In this document: positions 44,054-51,748 of the stretch, piece after piece
Layout of the letters: each line of letters starts with the position of its first letter
Position numbering within the stretch: position 1 is the first letter of the stretch
Assembly: GCF_030997045.1 (NCBI RefSeq)
Contig: NZ_CP116899.1
Span: 3,186,001 to 3,250,000, forward strand
Reading direction: 5' to 3'
Length of the DNA stretch: 64,000 nucleotides
From: Microbulbifer sp. TB1203
Lineage (GTDB): Bacteria; Pseudomonadota; Gammaproteobacteria; Pseudomonadales; Cellvibrionaceae
Notes under the pieces: model-generated
What the model was told of the DNA's origin: nothing
What the model saw: only the letters and a program-made list of their open reading frames with translations
Database searches by the model: none
Translations under genes and position numbers: made by a program

Positions 44054-44270
44054 TGTAGGAGCGGGCCATGCCCGCGACAAATCGGCAGGATAGCCGATTT
44101 GGACGCCGCAGGCGCCCGGAGGGCGAGCACCATGGACAAATCAGCCGGAAGCGGATTTGAGCAGCTTTAGCTGGCCGAAGGCCGAGGCACATGGATGTGC
44201 CGAGCTATTGTGCGAGTCAGCGGCATGTGCTACGTAGCAAGATTGATCGCGGGCATGGCCCGCTCCTACA
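44054..44270. repeat. Split REP palindrome R10 with 170-nt loop
   Basis: The left arm TGTAGGAGCGGGCCATGCCC and right arm GGGCATGGCCCGCTCCTACA are far apart. The loop contains further short palindromes (ATCGGC...GCCGAT, GGCACATGGATGTGCC). It fills the efp-epmA gap. Confidence 0.7.
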
Positions 44271-44283
44271 AAGTTTCTCCCAC

Positions 44284-45237
44284 ATGACAGAGAATTCCTG
44301 GCAACCCACCGCTTCCGTCGAGGCCCTGCGCCACCGCGCGCGGCTGCTGGCCGATATCCGCCGCTTCTTCGCCGATCGCGATGTGCTGGAAGTGGAGGTG
44401 CCGCTGCTCTCCCGCCGCGCCACCAGCGATCCCCATATCGAGCCCATCACCGCCCTCTGCGGCGGCGAGCCCGCCTACCTGGCCACCAGCCCGGAATTCG
44501 GCCTCAAGCGGCTGCTGGCCGCGGGGGTGGGGGACTGCTACAGCCTCGGCAAGGCGTTTCGCGAGGGCGAGGCAGGCGGCCGCCACAACCCGGAGTTCAC
44601 CATGCTGGAATGGTACCGGGTGGGCTGGGACGACCGTCAGTTGATGGAGGAAGTGGGAGAGTTGCTGGGCCTACTGCTCGGCACTGAACGGGTGCGCTCG
44701 CTCAGCTACCGCGAGCTGTTCCTGCAACAGTTGGAACTGGACCCGCACACCGTCTCCGATGCGGAACTGCGCGACTGCGCCGGCCGCGAAGTGGAGCTGT
44801 CCTTCACGCCCGCCACCCGCGATGAGTGCCTGGACCTGCTGATGAGCCACCGCCTGGAGCCGGCCATGGGCGAGGGCATCACCCTGTTATACGACTTCCC
44901 CGTCGGGCAGGCGGCCCTGGCCAGGGTGGTGGAAGACGAGACCGGCACCGCCGTGGCACGGCGCTTCGAGGCCTACGCCGGCGGTATGGAACTGGCCAAC
45001 GGCTACTGGGAACTCACCGACCCCGAGGAACAGCTGCGCCGCTTTCACGCGGACCACCGCTACCGGGCCGCCCACAAGCGACACGTGTATCCTTTCGAGG
45101 AACGGCTGGTGGAAGCGCTGCGCGCCGGAATGCCGGAGTGCGCGGGAGTGGCACTGGGCGTGGACCGAGTGCTGATGCTCGCCGGCGGTTATTCGCGGAT
45201 CGACGAAGTCATCGTATTTCCCATTGACCGTGCGTAG
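44284..45237 (+). CDS. epmA: EF-P lysine ligase (GenX/PoxA)
   Basis: A 317-residue class II lysyl-tRNA-synthetase paralogue lacking the anticodon-binding domain. It ligates beta-lysine to Lys34 of EF-P. Motif 2 region GKAFREGEAGGRHNPEFTMLEWYR and motif 3 GVALGVDRVLMLAGG are clear. I chose the ATG at 44284 (MTENSWQPTASVEALR); the open frame upstream runs through repeat R10. The stop codon TAG lies in the GGTGCGC palindrome at 45234. Confidence 0.95.
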   Translation: MTENSWQPTASVEALRHRARLLADIRRFFADRDVLEVEVPLLSRRATSDPHIEPITALCGGEPAYLATSPEFGLKRLLAAGVGDCYSLGKAFREGEAGGRHNPEFTMLEWYRVGWDDRQLMEEVGELLGLLLGTERVRSLSYRELFLQQLELDPHTVSDAELRDCAGREVELSFTPATRDECLDLLMSHRLEPAMGEGITLLYDFPVGQAALARVVEDETGTAVARRFEAYAGGMELANGYWELTDPEEQLRRFHADHRYRAAHKRHVYPFEERLVEALRAGMPECAGVALGVDRVLMLAGGYSRIDEVIVFPIDRA

Positions 45238-45286
45238 GGTGCGCCGTGCGCACCATTGACCGGGCGGTGCGCACGGCGCACTCTAC
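45234..45286. repeat. GGTGCGC-type palindrome shared by two convergent stop codons
   Basis: Arms GTAGGGTGCGCCGTGCGCAC and GTGCGCACGGCGCACTCTAC, with one mismatch. TAG of epmA (45235-45237) is in the left arm and TAG of the convergent GNAT (45285-45283) is in the right arm. It probably also works as a bidirectional terminator-like hairpin. Confidence 0.85.
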
Positions 45287-46071
45287 GGCTCGTAGCGATA
45301 GCGGGTCACCTCGCCCACGGCGAAGAAACCGGTCTCAAGATGGAGCTCCTGCCGCTCCACCGGTGTCAGCGCCACCGCGTGCTTGTGATGGCTGCCCAGC
45401 GCCTGGGCCACCAGGTAGTTGAACAGCGCACGGCCTATACCGCGGCCCCGGTATTCCTCCCGGGTGATCAGGTCGTAGAAGCCCAGGGCATCGGCGGAGG
45501 CGAACAGGCAGCCCGCGGCCACCGGCCTGCCCTCCCACTTGCCCAGGAACAGTTTCAGGCGACCGCGCTTGTGCTCCGGCAGCTCCTGCAGCTTACGGTA
45601 GAACTTCTTGATCTGCGGCCCCTCGCGCGCGCCGCTGAACGCTTCCGCCTGCAACTCTGCGTAGTCGGCTATCTCTTCCGCGGCCGCGGGCGCCAGTTCC
45701 AGCTCCGGGGGGCACTGATCGTCCGCTGCCAGTCGCTGCACCTCCACCGCCATGGCCACCAGGGTATCCTGGCGCACCACCCCCAATTCCGCCAGTTCGG
45801 CGTGGTCCAGCGGCTTGTTGGCGCAGTGCCAGAGGGTGAAGGGGCTGTGGCGCTCGGCGAAGTAGTCCACCACGAAGCGCTGCAGTATGCGCGTGGGCAT
45901 CACCGCATTGCTCACCACTTGGTTGAAGGTGTGGGACAGCAGGCCGCTGTCGGTGCGCAGTACGCCGGTGATCTCCCGGGTGTGATCCGGGTTCAACAGG
46001 CCGGCGCAGTAGCTGGCCTTGGCCTCCAGATTGCGGCAGACGAGGTTTTTGGCGCTGAGACTGTATTTCAT
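45283..46071 (-). CDS. GNAT-family N-acetyltransferase
   Basis: A 262-residue protein with an acetyl-CoA-binding GNAT domain in its second half: RLKLFLGKWEGRPVAAGCLF, then YDLITREEYRGRGIGRALFNYL, where the R/QxxGxG/A loop is RGRGIG. The first half (to about residue 120) is a separate helical region, as in two-part GNATs. The substrate is unknown. The stop codon lies in the palindrome described above. Confidence 0.85.
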   Translation of the reverse strand: MKYSLSAKNLVCRNLEAKASYCAGLLNPDHTREITGVLRTDSGLLSHTFNQVVSNAVMPTRILQRFVVDYFAERHSPFTLWHCANKPLDHAELAELGVVRQDTLVAMAVEVQRLAADDQCPPELELAPAAAEEIADYAELQAEAFSGAREGPQIKKFYRKLQELPEHKRGRLKLFLGKWEGRPVAAGCLFASADALGFYDLITREEYRGRGIGRALFNYLVAQALGSHHKHAVALTPVERQELHLETGFFAVGEVTRYRYEP

Positions 46072-46140
46072 TCTTACAAGAATAGCGGTTGGCCGGAGGG
46101 GTGTAGGTGTGGGATGCCCCTACAGGAACGGTGGCGCCGG

Positions 46141-46196
46141 AGCCCTCAGCGCACTGATAGCCCTCAGCGCAACTGATAGCCGTCAGCGCAGTTGCC
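46141..46196. repeat. Three tandem 18-19 bp units at the 3' end of cysE
   Basis: AGCCCTCAGCGCACTGAT, AGCCCTCAGCGCAACTGAT and AGCCGTCAGCGCAGTTGCC follow each other. The third unit contains the cysE stop codon, so the end of the gene appears to have been duplicated twice downstream. Confidence 0.75.
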
Positions 46197-47004
46197 TGTC
46201 CACCTCCGACAGCGCGCACTGGTCCATGGACAGCGCCGGCTGCGCGCAGCTGGCATCGCCGATCACCCGCGCGGGGACGCCGGCGACCAGCTTCTGCGCC
46301 GGTATCGATTTGAGCACTACACTGCCGGAGGCCACCTGGGCGCACTGGCCGATCTCGATGTTGCCCAGCACTTTGCTGCCGGCGCCGATCAGCACGCCCC
46401 GGCGCACTTTGGGGTGGCGGTCGCCGCTCTCCTTGCCGGTGCCCCCCAGGGTCACCGACTGCATGATCGATACGTTGTCCTCCACCACCGCGGTCTCGCC
46501 GATCACAATGCCGGTGGCGTGGTCCAGCAGTATGCCCTGCCCCAGCTCCGCCGCCGGGTGAATGTCCACGCTGAACACCACCGAGATGCGGTGCTGCAGG
46601 AACAGCGCCAGGGAGCGGCGCTTCTGGCGCCACAGCCAGTGGGCCACGCGGTGGGCCTGCAGGGCGTGGAAGCCCTTGAAGTACAGGAAGGGTTCGTAGA
46701 GGGCACTGCAGGCGGAATCCCGCTGGTGGACGGCGGCCAGGTCGGCGCGCGCGGCGCGGCCGATGCCGGCGTCCGCCACCAGTGCCTCGTCGATCACCTC
46801 GCGGATCAGCAGCGCCGGCGCCACGGGGCTGTCCAGTTTGTTGGCCAGGTGAAAACTCAGCGCCGATTCCAGGGTGTCGTGGTTGAGGATGGTGGCGTGC
46901 AGGAAGCTCGCCAGCATCGGCTCCCGCTCCACCTGCTGGGCCACGCCGCCGCGGATCTCCCGCCAGATTTCATCGGTTTTCACATCCACTCGGTAAGCTT
47001 CCAT
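46183..47004 (-). CDS. cysE: Serine O-acetyltransferase
   Basis: A 273-residue acetyltransferase making O-acetylserine for cysteine synthesis. The N-terminal helical domain is followed by a left-handed beta-helix hexapeptide domain with the catalytic His/Asp region (DIHPAAELGQGILLDHATGI) and HPKVRRGVLIGAGSKVLGNI. It ends with the short tail expected to bind CysK, though here the tail ends in LR rather than the usual Ile. I chose the ATG at 47004, 10 nt after AGGAGG. Confidence 0.94.
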   Translation of the reverse strand: MEAYRVDVKTDEIWREIRGGVAQQVEREPMLASFLHATILNHDTLESALSFHLANKLDSPVAPALLIREVIDEALVADAGIGRAARADLAAVHQRDSACSALYEPFLYFKGFHALQAHRVAHWLWRQKRRSLALFLQHRISVVFSVDIHPAAELGQGILLDHATGIVIGETAVVEDNVSIMQSVTLGGTGKESGDRHPKVRRGVLIGAGSKVLGNIEIGQCAQVASGSVVLKSIPAQKLVAGVPARVIGDASCAQPALSMDQCALSEVDRQLR

Positions 47005-47020
47005 CGACAATATTCCTCCT

Positions 47021-48008
47021 TTAGACAGCGCCGAGGGTCAGCGGCGGTTCCTGCAGCGCAGACAACTGCTCGCGCAACGCCAGTATATGTGTCCCCCAGT
47101 AGTTCGGGGTATTGAACCAGGGGAAGGCCAGGGGAAAGGCCGGGTCCTGCCAGCGACGCGCCAGCCAGGCGGCGTGGTGCATCTGGCGCAGGCAGCGCAG
47201 CGGCTCAATCAGCTGCAGCTCCTGCGGGTCGAAACTGGAGAAGGTCTCGTAGCCCTCGATCACCGCGTCCAGGTAGGCAGTCTGCTCGGCGCGGTTACCC
47301 GAAATGAGCATCCAGATGTCCTGGATCGCCGGGCCGGTGAGGCAGTCGTCCAGGTCCACGAACCAGGGGGTCTCCTCGCGCCACAGGAAATTGCCGGGGT
47401 GGCAGTCGCCGTGCAGGCGCAGGGTCGCCCAGTCGCGCTCGAACAGCGGCGCTATCCGCTCGATGATATGGGCGGTCACCGATTCGTAGGCCTCGCGGTT
47501 TTCCCGCGGCAGGAAGTCACCGGCGAGGATGAATTCGCGGCTGTCGATGGCGAAGTGCTGCAGGGTCAGCGCTGGCCGGTACTGGAAGGGCCTGGCGCGG
47601 CCCACCGCGTGGATGCGCCCGAGCATGGTGCCCACCTGCTCCAGGTGCTCGAAATTGTCCAGCTCCACCTGCCGCCCGCCGCGGCGGGGGAAGAGCGCGA
47701 AGCGGAACCCCCCGGCTTCCATCAGCGTGCGGCCGTCGAACTGCAGCGGCGCCACCACCGGAATCTCCGCCGCCGCCAGTTCCAGGGTGAACTGGTGCTC
47801 CTCCACGATCTGCTCGTCACTCCAGCGGCCCGGACGGTAGAACTTGGCGATCAGTGGCTCGCTCTCCTCGATACCCACCTGGTAGACGCGGTTTTCGTAG
47901 CTGTTCAGGGGAAAGATGCGCGCGTCGGACACCAGCCCGGCGCTCTCCACACAGGTCGATAACCATATCCGGCGTGAGGGCTTCGTAGGGGTGGTGGCTC
48001 TGGGGCAT
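47021..48008 (-). CDS. srkA: Stress-response kinase SrkA/RdoA (YihE), frameshifted near the N-terminus
   Basis: The protein matches SrkA: FPLNSYENRVYQVG, LIAKFYRPGRW, LRLHGDCHPGNFLWRE (APH-type catalytic loop) and VDLDDCLTGPAIQDIWML. It is a cytoplasmic Ser/Thr kinase linked to stress survival. The expected N-terminus (MPQSHHPYEALTPDMVIDL) starts at ATG 48008 in a different frame from the rest (VESAGLVSDARIFPLN). One extra base in the CTGTGTGG stretch near 47950 explains the break. The main frame stays open upstream to 48013, but that N-terminus does not look like the family. Confidence 0.85.
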
Positions 48009-48134
48009 GACATATCCGGGGTTTACATAGGACAGCTATGCTAACCCGGCCCGCGCGCCGGGACCAAACAGACAAATCTGTTCGGAACAAATTTGTACCG
48101 CCGCCAACAGCCCTTCGGGGAGCATGGGGGAAGT

Positions 48135-48168
48135 GCAAAAAACGGCGGCGTTGAGTAACGCCGCCGTT
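48135..48168 (-). terminator. Rho-independent terminator of katG
   Basis: A perfect 12-bp stem AACGGCGGCGTT / AACGCCGCCGTT with a 4-nt loop. On the minus strand it is followed by TTTTTT. It lies 50 nt after the katG stop. The other strand also has four T, so some bidirectional action is possible. Confidence 0.9.
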
Positions 48169-48218
48169 TTCCGTTGACTGCAACAGGGTTGCAGTGTGGT
48201 CGTCCTGTGAGGTCCGGA

Positions 48219-50429
48219 TTATTTCAAGTCAAAACGGTCCAGAGTCATCACCTTGGTCCAGGCGCCGACAAAGTCCTCGACGAATTTTTCCCGGTTGTCG
48301 TCGCTGGCATAGACTTCCGCCACGGCGCGCAGTTCGGAGTTGGAGCCGAAGACCAGGTCCACCGGGGTGGCGGTCCACTTCAGCTTGCCGCTCTTGCGGT
48401 CGTAGCCTTCGTAAATACCGTTTTCCTCGGACGACTTGGACCACTTGGTGGACATGTCGAGCAGGTTCACGAAGTAGTCGTTGGTCAGGGCGCCCGGTCG
48501 ATCGGTGAAGACGCCGTGCTTCGAGTCGCCATCGTTGGCGCCCAGGGCGCGCATGCCGCCCACCAGCGCGGTCATTTCCGGAACACTCAGGGTCAGCAGG
48601 TCGGCGCGGTCGATCAGCATCTCCGCCGGGGAGAGGTGGCTTTCGCTGCTGTAGTAGTTGCGGAAACCATCTGCTTTGGGTTCCAGGAAGGCAAAGGATT
48701 GCACGTCCGTCTGCGCTTGCGCCGCGTCGTTGCGGCCCGGCTTGAAGGGCACCCGAATGTCGTGGCCCGCTTTTTCAGCGGCCTGCTCGATGGCGGCGGC
48801 GGCGCCCAGAACGATCAGGTCGGCCAGGGAGACCTTCTTGTTTCCGGACTGCTTGCGGTTGAAGTCTTTCTGGATGCGCTCCAGGCGGCCCAGGACTTTC
48901 TTCAGCTCGCGGGGGTCGTTTACGGCCCAGTCTTTCTGGGGCGCCAGGCGGATGCGCGCACCATTGGCGCCGCCGCGCATGTCGGTGCCGCGGAAGCTGG
49001 AGGCGGAGGCCCAGGCGGTTCTGACGAGTTGCGGAACGGTCAGCCCGCTGTCCAGTACCCTGGCTTTCAATGCCTCGATGTCCCTGTCGTCAATCAGGGT
49101 GTAGTCGACGGCGGGGATCGGGTCCTGCCAGATCAGGATTTCTTTCGGCACCTCACTGCCCAGGTGCCGCGCCCGCGGGCCCAGATCGCGGTGGGTCAGC
49201 TTGAACCAGGCCTTGGCGAAGGCCAAGCGGTACGCTTCGGGATCTTCCACGAAGCGCTTGGCGATCTTGCGGTACTCCGGGTCGAACTTCAGCGCCAGGT
49301 CGGTGGTGAACATGATGGGCGCGTGGCGCTTGTCGGGAATGTGCGCATCCGGAACGAAGCGGGCCTGATCGGCATTTTTCGGCACCCACTGAGTGGCGCC
49401 CGCCGGGCTCTTGGACTTCACCCATTCAAACGCGAACAGGTTGGACAGGTACTGGCTGCTCCACATGGTCGGACTGGCGGTCCAGGCGCCTTCCAGGCCA
49501 CTGGTAACGGTGTCTTCCGAGTGGCCCTTGCCGCACTTGTTCTTCCAACCGAAGCCCTGCTCTTCAAGAGCCGCACCCGCCGGAGCTTCGCCCACGCATT
49601 CCTCGGGTTTGTGGGCGCCGTGGGCCTTGCCGAAGGTGTGACCGCCGGCGATCAGGGCCACGGTTTCCTCGTCGTTCATGGCCATGCGGCCGAAGGATTC
49701 GCGGATATCCTTGGCGGCGAGCAGCGGATCGGGGTTGCCGTTGGGGCCTTCCGGGTTGACGTAGATCAGGCCCATCTGCACTGCGGCCAGCGGTTTTTCC
49801 AGTTTTCTGTCGCCGCTGTGGCGCTGGTCACCGAGCCACTCCCTTTCCGAGCCCCAGTAGACGATGTCGGCCTCCCATTCGTCTTCGCGGCCACCGGCAA
49901 AGCCAAAGGTCTCAAAGCCCATGGATTCCAGGGCCACGTTGCCGGCCAATACCATCAGGTCCGCCCAGGAGATCTTGTTGCCGTATTTCTGTTTTACCGG
50001 CCACAGCAGGCGGCGAGCCTTGTCCAGGCTGACGTTGTCGGGCCAGCTGTTGAGAGGCTCGAAGCGCTGCTGGCCGCCGCCGGCGCCGCCGCGGCCATCG
50101 TAAACACGGTAGGTTCCGGCGCTGTGCCAGGCCATGCGGATAAAGAAGGGGCCGTAGTGGCCGTAGTCGGCGGGCCACCAGTCCTGGGAAGTGGTCAGCA
50201 CTTTTTCGATGTCTTTTTTAACCGCATCGAGGTCGAGGCTGGTGAAAGCTGACCCGTAGTCGAAATCGTCATCCATCGGATTGGATTTTTCGGCGTGCTG
50301 GCGGAGGGGTTGGAGGCTGAGTTGGTCGGGCCACCAGTCCTGGTTGGACATGGGGGCCTCCTTGGCATTGGCGTTAGCGGAGATGGCTACCGCCAACACT
50401 GCCGCCAACGGAAGGGCTCTTTTAAACAT
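48219..50429 (-). CDS. katG: Catalase-peroxidase with signal peptide
   Basis: A 736-residue haem enzyme breaking down hydrogen peroxide. Distal site Arg98-Trp101-His102 (FFIRMAWHSAGTY), proximal His in IAGGHTFGKAHGA, and the Tyr (GLIYVNPEGPNG) and Met (ESFGRMAM) that with Trp101 form the Met-Tyr-Trp adduct are all present. Both halves of the duplicated fold are complete. The ATG at 50429 gives an N-terminal signal peptide (ALPLAAVLAVAISANANA), so this is probably an exported KatG (KatP/KatG2 style), not the usual cytosolic form. AAGGAG lies upstream. It is followed by a strong terminator. Confidence 0.93.
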   Translation of the reverse strand: MFKRALPLAAVLAVAISANANAKEAPMSNQDWWPDQLSLQPLRQHAEKSNPMDDDFDYGSAFTSLDLDAVKKDIEKVLTTSQDWWPADYGHYGPFFIRMAWHSAGTYRVYDGRGGAGGGQQRFEPLNSWPDNVSLDKARRLLWPVKQKYGNKISWADLMVLAGNVALESMGFETFGFAGGREDEWEADIVYWGSEREWLGDQRHSGDRKLEKPLAAVQMGLIYVNPEGPNGNPDPLLAAKDIRESFGRMAMNDEETVALIAGGHTFGKAHGAHKPEECVGEAPAGAALEEQGFGWKNKCGKGHSEDTVTSGLEGAWTASPTMWSSQYLSNLFAFEWVKSKSPAGATQWVPKNADQARFVPDAHIPDKRHAPIMFTTDLALKFDPEYRKIAKRFVEDPEAYRLAFAKAWFKLTHRDLGPRARHLGSEVPKEILIWQDPIPAVDYTLIDDRDIEALKARVLDSGLTVPQLVRTAWASASSFRGTDMRGGANGARIRLAPQKDWAVNDPRELKKVLGRLERIQKDFNRKQSGNKKVSLADLIVLGAAAAIEQAAEKAGHDIRVPFKPGRNDAAQAQTDVQSFAFLEPKADGFRNYYSSESHLSPAEMLIDRADLLTLSVPEMTALVGGMRALGANDGDSKHGVFTDRPGALTNDYFVNLLDMSTKWSKSSEENGIYEGYDRKSGKLKWTATPVDLVFGSNSELRAVAEVYASDDNREKFVEDFVGAWTKVMTLDRFDLK

Positions 50430-50702
50430 TGGATTTGCGCTCCTTATAGCTTTATTGCTTTGTCTATTGCGTGGGGAAAGCCTATAGGGATGCACAATGG
50501 CTGGGAAATTAGACATTGTTATCGCTCTGATAGCAGTAGCCAATTCGTGGAATTTCACGTCGGCCGGGGAGTTGGCACCATTTTGCTCGCAATGATCTAA
50601 ACTTTCCGTTCGTTCAGCGTTTCCGTCTGGGACCGATGGGAAACCGGAAGACAGTCCGGTTTCCGGCTCCGATATCGGGCGTGCTGGATATTGCGAAGTA
50701 CG

Positions 50703-50786
50703 GGCTGGCTGCGGATTCCCGCCGAGGAGGAAAAGGAAGGCTCGGACAAGGCGACCCACGGCGAAGAAGCCTATGAGGACAAGTAG
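50703..50786 (+). pseudogene. C-terminal relic of an ammonium transporter (Amt family)
   Basis: A short open stretch reads GWLRIPAEEEKEGSDKATHG and continues EEAYEDK to a TAG stop. Amt/AmtB proteins end with a cytoplasmic tail of the form GLRV-x-EEE-x-EGLD-x-x-xHGE-x-AY, which this matches closely. No transmembrane part precedes it, so about 27 codons of an old amt gene remain between katG and the GST gene. Confidence 0.55.
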
Positions 50787-50848
50787 CGCCACATCGCCAG
50801 CATTTCCGGGCGGAAACAATAGACAAATCTATTTGATCCCCGGGTTAA

Positions 50849-50873
50849 TAATAGGACGATAACTAACCTATTA
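50849..50873. promoter_or_regulatory. Operator-like palindrome TAATAGG-N11-CCTATTA
   Basis: Perfect 7-bp inverted arms separated by 11 nt, about 72 nt upstream of the GST start. The geometry (T-N11-A spacing) is like a LysR-type site; no linked LysR gene is present. Assignment is inference. Confidence 0.4.
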
Positions 50874-50944
50874 ATCGCTTACCTTACCACTACGGCCAGC
50901 GAGACTCGCGGCCTTTCCATTCAACCACGGTAAGGAAATCGAAA

Positions 50945-51649
50945 ATGCCTCCCGTCCTGTTCTACGGCGTTTCCCAGGGTTGCTCATTCGGCTCCATAGT
51001 TGCATTGGAGTGGTTGCGGCGGCCCTACCACCTGTGCCGCATCGAAAGAATCGGGCACCTCCAAGACCCGCTCTACAGCCAGGTAAACCCGCTGATGAAA
51101 ACTCCGGCCCTGCTGCTGGACAACGGCGATATCCTGAGCGAAAGTCTGGCGATCCTGATGCACCTGGCCATACACGATCCGGACAGCCCGCTTGGGATAT
51201 GCCCGGGCACAGCGAAGTTCGACCGGCTGTGCCAGACCCTGGCCTACCTGCATACCGACGTCTTCTCGGCGTTCGCCCCGTTGCGCGCCCTGGTGGAAAC
51301 TCGAGGGCTGACCACTGAACAGCGGGAGCTTCTGTACGTCCTCGGACGCGAACAGATTGCCCGGTGCTGTGCCCATCTCAACGGGCTGCTGGAGGGCAGC
51401 GACTGGCTCTTGGGTGAACGCAGTCTAGCGGATGCTTACCTGTCCGGCATCGCCCGCCGGGTTGGACACCACAGGTTGTTCGGTCTGCAGCGCAACTATC
51501 CGTACCTGGCCCGCTATCTGCGGAAACTGCAACAGGACCCGGCAGTGCGTTTCGCCCAGGCAATCGAAGAAGTGACTCCCACGAAAAGCGGCGCCGATTT
51601 CAGAGGCCATATTCACCTGAAGGATTTGCGCCCGCGGCTGGCAGCCTGA
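50945..51649 (+). CDS. Glutathione S-transferase family protein
   Basis: A 234-residue protein. The thioredoxin-like N-terminal domain starts LFYGVSQGCSFGSIVALEWL and has NPLMKTPALLLDNGDILSESLAI, the cis-Pro and SES glutathione-contact region. The C-terminal domain is helical (GLLEGSDWLLGERSLADAYL). It resembles bacterial YfcF-like GSTs. Its location beside katG hints at a link to peroxide defence, but there is no direct evidence. AAGGAA precedes the ATG. Confidence 0.88.
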   Translation: MPPVLFYGVSQGCSFGSIVALEWLRRPYHLCRIERIGHLQDPLYSQVNPLMKTPALLLDNGDILSESLAILMHLAIHDPDSPLGICPGTAKFDRLCQTLAYLHTDVFSAFAPLRALVETRGLTTEQRELLYVLGREQIARCCAHLNGLLEGSDWLLGERSLADAYLSGIARRVGHHRLFGLQRNYPYLARYLRKLQQDPAVRFAQAIEEVTPTKSGADFRGHIHLKDLRPRLAA

Positions 51650-51748
51650 GCTAAGCTTGCCCTGAGCCCCCACGGGGGGCATCCTTTCCGCCACTGGCGC
51701 GGGCCCGGCCCGCGTCTCTATCCGGAATCGAGCTGACAGGGACCCGCT

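Noticed and set aside
44191..44283. Upstream extension of epmA
   Set aside because: The extra sequence is REP DNA; the ATG at 44284 gives the normal EpmA start.
48174..50252. A 692-codon plus-strand frame opposite katG
   Set aside because: Antisense shadow of a complete catalase-peroxidase gene.
50430..50560. OxyR-like ATAG/CTAT elements upstream of katG
   Set aside because: ATAG and CTAT tetranucleotides occur, but their spacing does not fit the ATAGnt-nnna-nCTAT-N7 repeat pattern.
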